Positions 1 to 9,125 of a stretch of DNA of 64,000 nucleotides are shown piece after piece. The translations under genes were made by a program, and so were the position numbers. Source of the DNA: Myxococcales bacterium (GTDB lineage: Bacteria; Lernaellota; Lernaellaia; Lernaellales; Lernaellaceae). The notes beneath the pieces were generated by a model. It had not been told where the DNA came from. It saw only the letters and a program-made list of their open reading frames with translations, and did no database searches. The stretch's first letter is position 1; every line of letters starts with the position of its first letter. The DNA is taken from positions 1-64,000 of the forward strand of contig JAAYVF010000073.1 in the NCBI GenBank assembly GCA_012517325.1, given 5' to 3'.

Positions 1-471
1 CGGATTGGTTTCGCTGACGCGCACGAAGCCGTCGCTGACGGCGGCGGACGCGGTGAAGGAAAACGGCTCGCTTTCGACGGATTCGTCGCCGGTTGCCGCG
101 ACCAGGTGCGCCGTGTATTCGCCTTCGGCCGACGGCGCGTAGCGCACGCGCCAGCGGCCCGCGCCGTCGGGGGTGAAGACTTCCAGATCGCCGACCAGCG
201 AGCGCGTGTACGGTTCGTACCAGAAGGCGTCGGCCTGGACGGTTTCGCCGCCGGGGGTGGTGATGACCGCCCGGACGGCGATCTGCGCCGGGTCGTACGG
301 ATTGTCGTAGGCCGTGTCGAATTCCGCGTCGATCTCGGCCGGTTCGTACACCGGCGTCGCCGCGGCCGGCGGCGTCACGGAAACGAACGAAAAGGCCCAA
401 CCGGTCGCGGCCGTGAGGCCGATGCCGAGCAACGTCAGGAGCGCGGCCTGGAGGATCCGAGTTCGCTGCAT
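1..471 (-). CDS. DUF5060-type exported protein, N-terminal fragment
   Basis: Only the first 157 residues are present; the gene runs off the left edge without a stop. It starts at the ATG read leftward from 471. Residues about 5-27 form a hydrophobic signal or anchor segment (ILQAALLTLLGIGLTAATGW). A beta-sandwich-like stretch follows, with DNPYDPAQ, AFWYEPY, GRWRVRYAPSAEGEY and, at the edge, GFVRVSETNP. This succession resembles the DUF5060 domain that normally precedes a DUF4038 or glycoside-hydrolase-like barrel, usually extracellular and acting on polysaccharide. The catalytic part would lie outside the window, so the enzyme activity is inferred. It is divergent from the methyltransferase gene that begins at 624. 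Confidence 0.7.
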   Translation of the reverse strand, partial: MQRTRILQAALLTLLGIGLTAATGWAFSFVSVTPPAAATPVYEPAEIDAEFDTAYDNPYDPAQIAVRAVITTPGGETVQADAFWYEPYTRSLVGDLEVFTPDGAGRWRVRYAPSAEGEYTAHLVAATGDESVESEPFSFTASAAVSDGFVRVSETNP

Positions 472-623
472 CTTCGGGCTCGTTTGAAAAGTGGTTCGCT
501 GCACCCGCGGGTATGATAAATCAGGAGGCGGCGCGGGGTCCAGCGACGCGACGGCCTGGGCCGGCGCCCGGTGGCATCTTCGTTTCGATTGTGTATGCTG
601 AACCGATTTTCGACGAGGACGGG

Positions 624-1367
624 ATGGCGAGCGATTACAACAAAGCCCTGAAGGAACCGCAACAAGTCAAAGCGCTGTTCGACGACCTGGCGCCGCGCTA
701 CGAATTCACCGACCACGTTTTCTCGCTCGGCCTGGACGCCTGGTGGCGCCGCCGCACCGCGAAAGCCCTGGCGCCGCAGGCGGCCGGCCCGCTGTTCGAC
801 GGCGCGACGGGCAGCGGCCAGTTGGCGCTTTCGTTGGCGAAGCGGTACCGCGAGCGGCGGGTGGTCGGGCTCGACTTTTCGTCCGGCATGCTGGCCCAGG
901 CGCAACGCCGGATCGCCGCGGCTGGGGCCGGCGGACGGATCGGCCTGATCGAGGGCGATCTGACCGGCTTGCCGTTGGCCGGCGGCGTTTTCGGCGCCGC
1001 CACCGTGGCCTTCGGGGTGCGCAACGTCGCCGATCGCCGGGCCTGCCTCGCCGAGTTTTTCCGCGTGCTCCAGCCCGGCGGCCGCTTGCTCGTGCTGGAA
1101 TTCGACCTGCCGACGCTTCCGGTGATCGGATTGTTGTATCGCTGGTATTTCGGACACGTCATGCCCTGGATCGCCAGACGGCTGCGCTCGTTCGAGGCCT
1201 ATCGATATTTGTTCCAGTCGGTGCGGGCGTTTCCGCCGCCGGAGACGTTTTGCCGCATGCTGGAAAGCGCCGGCTTCGTCCGCGTGCATTCCCGCGCCAT
1301 GACGCTGGGAACGGTACGGCTCTATCAGGGCGAGAAACCCGCCGCGCCGTCCGGCCAGGCTTCCTGA
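624..1367 (+). CDS. UbiE/MenG-type quinone C-methyltransferase
   Basis: A class I SAM-dependent methyltransferase of 247 residues, the usual UbiE/MenG length. Such enzymes add the ring methyl group of menaquinone or ubiquinone at the membrane. Visible motifs are LFDDLAPRYEFTDHVFSLG (residues about 18-36, the family N-terminal signature), the SAM loop GATGSGQLAL (about 56-65), AFGVRNVADR (about 128-137), FRVLQPGGRLLVLEF, and a C-terminal GTVRLYQGEKP. An upstream in-frame start at 513 exists, but homology begins near MASDYNK and a GACGAGGAC purine-rich stretch precedes the ATG at 624. The tail overlaps the convergent glycosyltransferase gene by 43 bp. Which quinone is made cannot be told from here. 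Confidence 0.82.
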   Translation: MASDYNKALKEPQQVKALFDDLAPRYEFTDHVFSLGLDAWWRRRTAKALAPQAAGPLFDGATGSGQLALSLAKRYRERRVVGLDFSSGMLAQAQRRIAAAGAGGRIGLIEGDLTGLPLAGGVFGAATVAFGVRNVADRRACLAEFFRVLQPGGRLLVLEFDLPTLPVIGLLYRWYFGHVMPWIARRLRSFEAYRYLFQSVRAFPPPETFCRMLESAGFVRVHSRAMTLGTVRLYQGEKPAAPSGQAS

Positions 1368-2893
1368 CCCTCCGGCCCGACGCGAAACAGGACAAAGAGC
1401 GGCTTTCGATCGGTGTCGGCGATGACGCTCACCGTCGCGTAGCGCCAGCCCAATTCCGCGATCCGTTCCGCGACGTGTCGCCGTGGCCAGGAAAAGATTT
1501 CCCGCGGCGGCGCATGCGCGATGAACAACGCGCGGTCGCTTTGCAACAGCGCGTCCAGACTTTGCCGCGCCGCCGGATCGAGTTGCGGGCCGTTGAGGCG
1601 CCAGAACAACTCCTCGGGCGTCCGCTGACCGGACAAGGCCGCCAGCGGGCGCGTCATTCCCCAATCGAGCAGCACCGGGCGATCGCCGGGGCGGCCGGCC
1701 GCGCGGGCCAGATCGGCGAGGCGCGGCGACCAGAGGCCGGCGCCGCCCTTCCGGCGCAGCTTGTCCGATGTTTGCCAGGACGCGATGAGGCCGGTGATCA
1801 GCAGCGGAACTATCACCATTAGCGCGGCCGCTTTCGCGGCGCGGCGATCGGCAAAGGCGGTATCCAGAAAGAAAAAAACCAACCCCGCGATCGCCAGGTG
1901 AAACGCAGGCGCGAGCGTGAAGAAATGCGCACTGTCCAGGTCGTAGGGCAGGGCCAGCAGCGCGGCGCTTTGCAGCAGCACGGTCGCCGTCAGGAAAGGC
2001 AGCTCGACCGTCGACGGACGCGCCCGATCGCGGCGGTAGAGCGCCGGCAGGGAAATCACGCCGCCGAGAAAAACGACCGGCAGCAAGGTGGTCTTGGTGA
2101 CGATGAACACCGCGCCCAACATTTGGTGAACCGGATAGGCGCCGCAGGTCGTTTCGTACAGCGCGCCGATTTTTTCCGCGAAGCCGACCCACGACCAGCC
2201 AAGAAACGGCGCGGCATAGGCGCGAACATCCGCCGGGTGTCCCAGCCAGTACATCCAGGCCGGGGCCGACCCGACGAGAAAAGCCGGCGCCGCCATCGCC
2301 CAGGCTCGTTTCCCGCCGGCCCGCTCGGCGGACGGAGGGAAAATCGCGCCGGCTGCCAGCGCCGCGCCGAGGAAAATCGAAAAGTCGAATTTCGTCCACA
2401 CACCGAGTCCGGCGATCAGGCCCGTCCAGGCAGCCGTCGAGGAGCGGCCGGTTTGCCGGTAGGACAGCAACGCCAATAGGAAAAGGATCCGCAGCACGAA
2501 CGGCAGAGCCGACGGGCCGTAATCCTCGCGGAAGTGATGCATCATCGCCGGGTCCAGAGCAAGCAGCCAGATCGCCAGCAGCGCGGTGCGGCGGCCGAAA
2601 AACCGCCGGGCGGTAACGTAGGTCAGCAGCAAGCCGACGATGCCCAGCACCAGCATGGGCGCGCGGATCCGCGTCGGAGTCGTCGGAAAATCGCCGAGCA
2701 GCGGGACGTAGAGCAGGCTCTTCAATCCGCCGAGGTACGGCGTCAGCATCCAGGCGGTTCGCCCTTCAAGGAGCGGCGCGAGGAAGAAACATTCGTCCTC
2801 GTTCAGGCCGGGCCGGTCCAAACCCGGCAAGCCGACGGCGAGAAACCAGACCAGAGCGAGGAGCACGAGCAGGGGGGCGACGGCGCGCGCCAT
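1325..2893 (-). CDS. GT-C / family 39-like membrane glycosyltransferase
   Basis: A polytopic inner-membrane protein of 522 residues. About ten hydrophobic segments cover residues 5-370, followed by a soluble tail. The first periplasmic loop carries GLNEDEC (residues 29-35), matching the acidic motif of GT-C enzymes (ArnT/PMT type) that transfer sugars from polyprenyl-phosphate donors. Acceptor and sugar are unknown. It is the last gene of a leftward run, 5 bp after ftsK, and collides tail to tail with the methyltransferase. The C-terminal half, with RPVLLDWGMTRPL and the stretch around HVAERIAELGWRYATV, is a periplasmic-looking domain common in such proteins. Confidence 0.72.
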   Translation of the reverse strand: MARAVAPLLVLLALVWFLAVGLPGLDRPGLNEDECFFLAPLLEGRTAWMLTPYLGGLKSLLYVPLLGDFPTTPTRIRAPMLVLGIVGLLLTYVTARRFFGRRTALLAIWLLALDPAMMHHFREDYGPSALPFVLRILFLLALLSYRQTGRSSTAAWTGLIAGLGVWTKFDFSIFLGAALAAGAIFPPSAERAGGKRAWAMAAPAFLVGSAPAWMYWLGHPADVRAYAAPFLGWSWVGFAEKIGALYETTCGAYPVHQMLGAVFIVTKTTLLPVVFLGGVISLPALYRRDRARPSTVELPFLTATVLLQSAALLALPYDLDSAHFFTLAPAFHLAIAGLVFFFLDTAFADRRAAKAAALMVIVPLLITGLIASWQTSDKLRRKGGAGLWSPRLADLARAAGRPGDRPVLLDWGMTRPLAALSGQRTPEELFWRLNGPQLDPAARQSLDALLQSDRALFIAHAPPREIFSWPRRHVAERIAELGWRYATVSVIADTDRKPLFVLFRVGPEGQEAWPDGAAGFSP

Positions 2894-2898
2894 GGCCG

Positions 2899-5316
2899 TC
2901 AGTCGTCGTAGTTCGTTTCGGGCAGGTAGATCTCGCGCGGACGGCTGGTGCCGTCGCTGGTGGAAATCATGCCTTCCCGTTCCATCCGTTCGATGATCCG
3001 GGCGGACCGGTTGTAGCCGATTTTCAACCGCCGCTGGATGTAACTGACCGAGGCCTTGCGTTCGCGGGCGACGATGTCGACGGCCTTGTCGAACAGGCCT
3101 TCGTCGACGTCGCCGTCGTCGTCGTCGAGGTTCACCTCGTCGAGGCTGGCGTTGTTCAGGTCGGTGCCGGTCGCGGTGCGGATTTCGGCGTATTGCGGCC
3201 GCGGATTTTTTTCCTTCAGGTGGTGCACGATGCCTTGCACCTCCTCGTCGGAAACGAAGGCCGCGTGGAAACGCGAGATCTTGGCGGCGCCGGGCGGCAG
3301 GAAGAGCGCGTCGCCCATGCCCAGCAGGTTGTTCGCGCCGGTTTCGTCCAAAATGGTGCGGCTGTCGACGCGGGTCCGCACCTGGAACGAAATGCGGCTG
3401 GGGAAGTTGGCCTTGATGACGCCGGTGATGACGTCGACGCTCGGCCGCTGCGTGGCGATGATCAGGTGGATGCCGGCGGCGCGCGCCATCTGCGCCAGGC
3501 GGGCGATGAATTCCTCGACCTCCTTGGCGGCGATCATCATCAGGTCGGCCAGTTCGTCCAGGATGATGACGATGTACGGCAGCTTTTCGGGGATCGGTTC
3601 GGCTTCCTCGCCCGTCAGCTTGCCCTTGCGCGGCGTCTTGGCGATGGCCTTCTCGATTTTCGCGTTGTAGCTGTCGATGTTGCGGACGCGCTGCTCGGCC
3701 ATCTTGCGGTAGCGATCCTCCATCTCGGCCACGGCCCAGCGCAGCAGCAGCGCGGCTTTTTTCGGTTCGGTGATGACCGGGTGCAGCATGTGCGGCGTGT
3801 CGGTGTACATGCTCAGTTCGAGCTGTTTGGGGTCGACCATCAGCAGCCGCACCTGATCCGGCGTGGTCTTGAAAATGAGCGACATGATCACGCCGTTGAG
3901 AAACACGCTCTTGCCGCTGCCGGTCGTGCCGGCGACCAGCAGGTGCGGCATCCGCGCCAGATCCTGCACCATCGGCCGGCCGGTGCTGTCCTTGCCGAAG
4001 GCGATGGTCAGCGGGGACTTGGCCTCGTTGAATTCCTTGCTTTCCAGAATTTCGCGCAGGTAGACGATCTCGCGGCGCAGGCTCGGCACCTCGATGCCCA
4101 CGGCGCCCTTGCCGGGAATCGGCGCGATGATGCGGATTTTTTCGGCCTGCAGCGCCATCGCCAGGTCGTCCTCCAGGTTGGCGATGCGCGAAATCTTGAT
4201 GCCCGCCGAGGGCTCATACTCGAACATCGTGATGACCGGGCCGGGATAGATCTCGACGACCTTGCCGGTGATGCCGAAGGTTTCCAGCTTGCTTTCCAGC
4301 GCCACGCTCTGCGCCAGCAGCGCCTCGCGGTCGAGGTCCTTGTCGCCCTTTGACGCCCGCTGGAAAAGGTCGAGCGGCGGCCGCGAGTAGGCGTCGCTCA
4401 ACCCGGAGAACGAAATCTGGCGTGCCGTTTCCGTTTCGGCCTTCTGGTGAATCGTGATGACGTCGGCGTCTTTGGCCTTGCGGGGCGGCGGCGGCGGGGG
4501 TGGCGGCGCCGGTTCGAATTCGTCGACCGCGAACGGTTCGGGCGTGGGTTCGGGAACCTGGTCGAGCCGGGTGGTGCGAACCGGCGCGTCGGCCTTGCGG
4601 TGTTTCTTCGCTTCCTTGGCCAGTGGCTCGGCGGTTTCAGGGATGCCGTGGCGGATGATCGGGGCGGGTCGCTCGGGACCGGCGCCGGTTTCGACCGCCC
4701 GTTGATCGCGGCGCTGGCGGCGGCGGCGCGCCTCGCGGCGGATCGTCCAGCGCGAACGGAGGGTGTCGACGAGGCCGGCCAGATAGGCCCGGAAGCCGCG
4801 CAGCATTTTGATAAACGAGAAATCAACGCTGAGAATCAGCGCGACGATCGCCAGACCGCCGACCAGCAGCAGGCCGCCGACCCGGCCGAGGAAATCGGTC
4901 AGCAAATCCGCCAGGGCCTTGCCGGCGATGCCGCCGCCTTCCTGGCCGAGGAACATCGCCAGAATGCAGGCGACGACGATCATCAGGATCAGGTAGCCGA
5001 AAATCTGCCCCAGGGCGGGTTTGAACAGGCGCCGCCGGTACAGCAGCAAGCCGATGAAGACCAGCATCAGCGGCACCATCACGCTGGCGATGCCGCCGAT
5101 TTGCAGCAGCAGGTCGGAGGTGTGGGCGCCGAACCGGCCGATCATGTTTTGCGGATAGGTGTCGGGAATGGCGACGGTGTTGTAGGACGGATCGCTGACA
5201 TAGTGCGAGAGCAGCGCGAGGCCGAGCATGGCCGCGAGAATGATCACCAGGACGCCGGCGATCTCCATGCCTTTGCCCGGTTGACGGTTTTCCTCGCCGA
5301 CGGTTTTTTTCGCCAA
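2899..5316 (-). CDS. ftsK: DNA translocase FtsK/SpoIIIE
   Basis: An 805-residue septal DNA pump that clears and resolves chromosome termini during division. Four membrane segments lie in residues 15-175, then a charged Pro-rich linker (with a run of prolines near residue 270), then the RecA-like motor with Walker A AGTTGSGKS (about 462-470), Walker B VIILDELADLMM and ATQRPSVDVITG, and a C-terminal gamma winged helix (ASVSYIQRRLKIGYNRSARI) that would read polarity sequences such as KOPS. The start is TTG at 5316; a GGAGG lies about 12 bases upstream, and an ATG 16 codons in is the alternative. It follows rnj by 8 bp, so it is probably cotranscribed with it. Confidence 0.95.
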   Translation of the reverse strand: MAKKTVGEENRQPGKGMEIAGVLVIILAAMLGLALLSHYVSDPSYNTVAIPDTYPQNMIGRFGAHTSDLLLQIGGIASVMVPLMLVFIGLLLYRRRLFKPALGQIFGYLILMIVVACILAMFLGQEGGGIAGKALADLLTDFLGRVGGLLLVGGLAIVALILSVDFSFIKMLRGFRAYLAGLVDTLRSRWTIRREARRRRQRRDQRAVETGAGPERPAPIIRHGIPETAEPLAKEAKKHRKADAPVRTTRLDQVPEPTPEPFAVDEFEPAPPPPPPPPRKAKDADVITIHQKAETETARQISFSGLSDAYSRPPLDLFQRASKGDKDLDREALLAQSVALESKLETFGITGKVVEIYPGPVITMFEYEPSAGIKISRIANLEDDLAMALQAEKIRIIAPIPGKGAVGIEVPSLRREIVYLREILESKEFNEAKSPLTIAFGKDSTGRPMVQDLARMPHLLVAGTTGSGKSVFLNGVIMSLIFKTTPDQVRLLMVDPKQLELSMYTDTPHMLHPVITEPKKAALLLRWAVAEMEDRYRKMAEQRVRNIDSYNAKIEKAIAKTPRKGKLTGEEAEPIPEKLPYIVIILDELADLMMIAAKEVEEFIARLAQMARAAGIHLIIATQRPSVDVITGVIKANFPSRISFQVRTRVDSRTILDETGANNLLGMGDALFLPPGAAKISRFHAAFVSDEEVQGIVHHLKEKNPRPQYAEIRTATGTDLNNASLDEVNLDDDDGDVDEGLFDKAVDIVARERKASVSYIQRRLKIGYNRSARIIERMEREGMISTSDGTSRPREIYLPETNYDD

Positions 5317-5324
5317 GGTCCGGC

Positions 5325-7046
5325 TCAGACCTCCATGATTACGGGAATGACGATCGGGCGCCGGCCGATGCGTTTGGCGAACAGGCGGCGCACCGCGCGG
5401 GCGATTTCCTGCTTGGCGTCTTCCTCGCTGAAGGCGTTGTCGGTCCGCAGGGTCTGCATCGTTTCCAACACCAGGTTTTTCGCCTCGTCGATCAGTTCGG
5501 CGTATTCCGGCTCGTAGACGACGCCTTTGCTCTTGAAGTGCGGCCCGGAGACGATCATGCCGTCACGATGGGCCAGCGCGCAAGTGATGGTGCCGTCCTC
5601 CGACAGCAGCCGGCGGTCGGTCAGGACGATGTTGCCCACGTCGCCGATGCCGTGGCCGTCGACGTAGACGCGGCCCGACGGCACGCGGTCGCCGGCGCGC
5701 AGAGCGCCATCGACGGCGATGATCGAATCGCCGCTTTCCAGCACGTGGATGTTTTTCGAGGCCACGCCCATTTTTTTCGCCAGCTTGGCGTGTTGCACGA
5801 GTTGCCGGTACTCGCCGTGAATCGGGATGAAATGCTTGGGCTTGCACAGCCGCAGCAGAACCTTGAGTTCCTCCTGGTAGGCGTGGCCGCTGGTGTGGAT
5901 CTTGCTGATGGTCTCATAGACGACGTCGGCGCCTTTGCGGTACAGTTCATTGATGATGTTGGTGACGGCGCGCTCGTTGCCGGGGATGATCTTCGAGGAC
6001 AGGATCACCGTGTCGCCCGCTTCGATTTCGATGTGCTTGTGGTTGTTTTCGGCGATGCGGGTGAGCACGCTCATCGGCTCGCCCTGGCTGCCGGTGCACA
6101 GGATGACGATGCGGCTGGGGTCCAGCTTCTCCAGGTCGTTGAGGTCGCCGAGCAGGTCGTCGTCGATTTTCAGCACGCCGAGCTGCCGGCCGATCCGGAT
6201 GCTTTCCACCACGCTCCGGCCGTTGAGCACGATCTTGCGGCTGAACCGGGAGGAAATGTCGAAGATTTGCTGGATGCGCTGCAGGTTGCTGGCAAAGAGC
6301 GTGACGATGATCCGGCCCGGGCAGTCGTGGAAGATGTTTTCCAGTTCCAGGGCGATGTCGCGTTCGCTGATCGTGTAGCCCTCGCGCTCGACGTTGGTCG
6401 AATCCGACAGCATGCACAGCACGCCCTGATCGCCGAATTGCGCGAAGCGGTTCATGTCGGTCATTTCGCCGTCGAAGGGCGTGAAATCCAGCTTGAAGTC
6501 GCCGGAGTGGATGATCAGCCCTTGCGGCGTCCGGATCGCCAGCGCGAAGCCGCCGTGGATCGAGTGGCTGACCTGGATGAACTCGACGGTGAACGGCCCG
6601 TAATCGCGTTTATCCCCGGCCGCGACCGTTTCCATCCGCACGTCGGCAAAGCCGTTGCCGTTGCCGTTGGCATGGCCGTTGCCGCCGCCGTTGCCGTTGC
6701 CGGAGACGCGGCTGTGCGCCAACTCGTATTCCAGAAAAGCCAGCGTGATCTTCGAGCCGACGACCACCGGTTTGTGGTGGCGCAGCAAATACGGCACGGC
6801 GCCGATATGGTCCTCGTGCGCGTGCGTCAGCAGCAGCGCGACGATGTCGTTGGAACGGCCCGCCAGGTACGTAAAGTCGGGGATCACGATGTCGACGCCC
6901 AGCATGAAATCCTCGGGGAACATCAGGCCGCAATCGATCAGCAGGATTTTCCCCTCGCATTCCAGGGCCAACATGTTCAAACCGATCTCACCCAGTCCTC
7001 CCAGCGGGATGATTTTCACGGCTTGATGTTCATTCATGGCTGTCAT
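5325..7046 (-). CDS. rnj: Ribonuclease J
   Basis: A metallo-beta-lactamase/beta-CASP ribonuclease of 573 residues that performs endo- and 5'-3' exonucleolytic RNA decay and rRNA/mRNA processing in the cytoplasm. The zinc motif HAHEDH is at residues 75-80. IHSGDFKLDFTP, SDSTNVEREG, STG-type CTGSQGEP, and SGHAYQEEL with IHGEYRQL follow, then the usual C-terminal domain. I chose the ATG at 7046, since GGAG sits 10 bases upstream; ATG 7037 and TTG 7052 are alternatives. It overlaps the end of plsC by 17 bp, which suggests translational coupling. The oddity is a Gly/Asn-rich insertion at residues about 114-133, encoded by a hexanucleotide repeat described separately. Confidence 0.95.
   Translation of the reverse strand: MTAMNEHQAVKIIPLGGLGEIGLNMLALECEGKILLIDCGLMFPEDFMLGVDIVIPDFTYLAGRSNDIVALLLTHAHEDHIGAVPYLLRHHKPVVVGSKITLAFLEYELAHSRVSGNGNGGGNGHANGNGNGFADVRMETVAAGDKRDYGPFTVEFIQVSHSIHGGFALAIRTPQGLIIHSGDFKLDFTPFDGEMTDMNRFAQFGDQGVLCMLSDSTNVEREGYTISERDIALELENIFHDCPGRIIVTLFASNLQRIQQIFDISSRFSRKIVLNGRSVVESIRIGRQLGVLKIDDDLLGDLNDLEKLDPSRIVILCTGSQGEPMSVLTRIAENNHKHIEIEAGDTVILSSKIIPGNERAVTNIINELYRKGADVVYETISKIHTSGHAYQEELKVLLRLCKPKHFIPIHGEYRQLVQHAKLAKKMGVASKNIHVLESGDSIIAVDGALRAGDRVPSGRVYVDGHGIGDVGNIVLTDRRLLSEDGTITCALAHRDGMIVSGPHFKSKGVVYEPEYAELIDEAKNLVLETMQTLRTDNAFSEEDAKQEIARAVRRLFAKRIGRRPIVIPVIMEV
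6651..6705 (-). repeat. GCCGTT-type hexanucleotide microsatellite inside rnj
   Basis: Degenerate tandem copies of GCCGTT on the + strand (AACGGC in the coding direction) encode alternating Asn-Gly in RNase J, broken by one Gly-Gly and one His-Ala step. The repeat unit is a multiple of three, so gain or loss of copies would keep the frame. It lies between the strand ending LAFLEYEL and the strand containing VAAGDKRDYGPF, a surface loop in the family. Confidence 0.85.
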
Positions 7047-7749
7047 TTTCAATTAGCTCCCTCACCGCTTCTTGGGTCTGCCGCAATAATGTATCGCGAT
7101 CATCGTAGGTCAGCCGTTCGGTGATAATCGGCCGACCGATGCGAATGGTGATGGTACCCGGGCGCGGAAAAAAATCGCCGATGCCGTGCAAGGCCGCCGA
7201 GCCGACGATGCCCACCGGCACGACGGGGATGTGGTGTTGGGTCGCCAGCACGAAAGCGCCCTTTTTCCATTCGCCCAGGCGTCCGTCGGCGGCGCGCCGG
7301 CCGCCGGGGAAAATGCAGATGTTCTTGCCTTGGCGAAATTTTTCGGCCATCAACTCCAGGCGACCTCGCTGCGCGTTTTTCTTCCGGCGGTCGATGTACA
7401 CGTGATCCAGGGTGTAAAAGGCGATCCCGAAAACCGGCACCCAGACCAAGGTTTTCTTCGCCAGAAAACGCAACTGAACCGGAAAGTCGTTATAGAGCGC
7501 CAGGACATCCAGGTAGCTCACGTGATTGGAAACGAAAAGATAAGGACCGCCATTCCGGATATTTTCCTCGCCGTAAACGTGAATTTTGATTCCCAGAATC
7601 CGCTTCCAGGCCCCAGTCCAGATTCTTCCGATGCGATTGACCTTGGCGCGAGCCGGGTCAAACGGCGCTATCAGCAGCACCACAAAGTACAAAATGTGCG
7701 CCAAAACAAAGGCAACCAATACGGCTGCCGCAAAACGCAATACTCGCAT
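7030..7749 (-). CDS. 1-acyl-glycerol-3-phosphate acyltransferase (PlsC-like)
   Basis: A membrane-bound acyltransferase of 239 residues that would acylate lysophosphatidate during phospholipid synthesis. There is an N-terminal membrane segment (residues about 4-30), the catalytic NHVSYLD motif (HX4D), FLAKKTLVWVPVFG (substrate block) and VPVGIVG near the end. The third block, normally FPEGTRS, reads FPGGRRA, so the conserved Glu and Thr are replaced. The ATG at 7749 has a GGAGG four bases upstream and is preferred over a TTG 12 codons earlier. It sits between the SGNH gene and rnj on the same strand and probably shares their transcript. Confidence 0.85.
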   Translation of the reverse strand: MRVLRFAAAVLVAFVLAHILYFVVLLIAPFDPARAKVNRIGRIWTGAWKRILGIKIHVYGEENIRNGGPYLFVSNHVSYLDVLALYNDFPVQLRFLAKKTLVWVPVFGIAFYTLDHVYIDRRKKNAQRGRLELMAEKFRQGKNICIFPGGRRAADGRLGEWKKGAFVLATQHHIPVVPVGIVGSAALHGIGDFFPRPGTITIRIGRPIITERLTYDDRDTLLRQTQEAVRELIENDSHE

Positions 7750-7798
7750 CGGGCCTCCGCCCCAATCCAATAAGTTTAACCGCAATCAAGGAAAATAA

Positions 7799-8932
7799 TC
7801 AATTGGCCTTTGCCGTCTCTCGGCGGGAAAATTGCAATTGGTCGCTGTTATTGAGAATGAGTTTGGTTAATTCCTCCGCCGCCAGTGAATGCCCATTCCC
7901 ATTGAAATGCACCGGGTCGACGAACAATTTCTTCCCTTCGCGCTCGGCCGCCAAAAACGCGGGTAACAGATCAAGGAACAACAAATTTTTCTTTTGGCAG
8001 AAGTCCGCCGTCAAGTCGCGGAACGAGTCGTACAGCCGTTCCGAAGGCATGATTTCCCGCGACGGGTCTTTTTCTTGATCCAGCCTGGCATCCAGGATGA
8101 TTTGCGTCAGGTGATAGACCAACAGCAATTTGACGCCGGCTTCCCTGGCGTCGCGCGCGATGTTTTCGAGATCTTCCCTGAAACCGTCCCGGCACCAGGC
8201 CGCTTCCACGCTGAAATCGCCCAACCGCGTCCGGGTCGTTTGGATTTGCGACGCGATCATCGCCCGTTCGCTGCCTTTTATTTCACGTCTCAGCAGGCGA
8301 TAGAGCTTGAGATCGCGCAGGCCGCTTTGCAGTCGAACCAGCAGATTATCCCGCCCTTCGTCGTGCTTTTTTTCCAGTTGGCGAAGGATTTCGATGTTGG
8401 GATCGCTGTTGAACAACACATAAAGAATCACCAAATCCGGCCGGTAGTTGCGTAATTTCCGCTCGAAAAGCAGGCGGTGCGAATAAATTGTCGTGCCGGG
8501 AATGCCGGCATTGAGCACCTCGACCGGCTGCGACGAAGCCGCGCGTAATTTCGTCTCCAAAAGGCGCGGGAACGTTTGCGGCTCGGGAACCAGCACACCG
8601 AAAGCGGTGGAATCGCCCACCGAGATGATCCGATACGCCCCCGCCGGTTTGCGGTCGGCGAATTCGGGTCCGCGAAAGCCGGCGTGGTTGGTCGGATCGT
8701 CCGGTAGGTCGTGGTTGCCGAACGGTACGCGAACCCCCGGCAGGAGTTCGTAGGCCGCTTCGAAAATGTCGGTATAATACCGTTCGGCGGGCGCTTTGGC
8801 CAAACCGGTCAGCCGTAAGGCCATTTCGGCGAGGATGACGAAGCAGAAAAACGCGGCCAGCGAGAAAAGGACTTTATGTCGACAGGAGATCCGGACTCGG
8901 TTTTTTCCAGATGCTGAATTCATTCTCGCCAT
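7799..8932 (-). CDS. Membrane-anchored SGNH/GDSL hydrolase
   Basis: A 377-residue protein with one N-terminal signal anchor (KVLFSLAAFFCFVILAEMAL, residues about 20-39) and a periplasmic SGNH esterase-like domain. Block I is ISVGDSTAFG with the nucleophile Ser, an oxyanion Gly appears in NAGIPGTTIYSHR, and block V is VDPVHFNGNGH with the Asp/His pair. Such proteins add or remove acyl groups on envelope glycans; the substrate is unknown. Two ATGs (8932 and 8923) compete; a GGAG lies just before the first. It is divergent from the sigma-54 activator and is the first gene of the leftward lipid/RNA/division run, 49 bp before plsC. Confidence 0.75.
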   Translation of the reverse strand: MARMNSASGKNRVRISCRHKVLFSLAAFFCFVILAEMALRLTGLAKAPAERYYTDIFEAAYELLPGVRVPFGNHDLPDDPTNHAGFRGPEFADRKPAGAYRIISVGDSTAFGVLVPEPQTFPRLLETKLRAASSQPVEVLNAGIPGTTIYSHRLLFERKLRNYRPDLVILYVLFNSDPNIEILRQLEKKHDEGRDNLLVRLQSGLRDLKLYRLLRREIKGSERAMIASQIQTTRTRLGDFSVEAAWCRDGFREDLENIARDAREAGVKLLLVYHLTQIILDARLDQEKDPSREIMPSERLYDSFRDLTADFCQKKNLLFLDLLPAFLAAEREGKKLFVDPVHFNGNGHSLAAEELTKLILNNSDQLQFSRRETAKAN

Positions 8933-9048
8933 CCGCTCCGCCGACTCCGGTCTTTTGCTGTTCGATCCGCAAAATACACTAGCGTAAACTACGCGGCTAA
9001 AAAAGCTGCTTGTTTGTATTGATTCTGTATCGATCCCCGGCTTTTTTC

Positions 9049-9076
9049 TTGACACTACGTGCCGAAAGTTCATAAG
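9049..9076 (+). promoter_or_regulatory. Candidate sigma-70 promoter for the activator/glycan cluster
   Basis: A perfect -35 TTGACA (9049-9054) is followed after 16 bp by CATAAG (9071-9076, 4 of 6 to the -10 consensus). It lies 50 bp before the ATG of the sigma-54 activator, in the 193-bp divergent gap. A GGGGG ribosome site lies 5 bases before that ATG. Confidence 0.5.
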
Positions 9077-9125
9077 TATGCAGAGGGTCAGTCGGTAAAA
9101 ATGTAAACTTTTCCTGGGGGCACGA

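Noticed and set aside
435-2399. A 654-residue minus-strand frame across the methyltransferase.
   Set aside because: Composition is Arg/Gly/Ala-rich shadow; both the methyltransferase and the GT-C gene are supported by motifs in other frames.
8933-9125. Search for a sigma-54 (-24/-12) promoter near the enhancer-binding protein.
   Set aside because: No TGGCAC-N5-TTGC-like sequence with correct GG/GC spacing is visible in this gap or before the glycosyltransferase genes; the TTGACA promoter is better.
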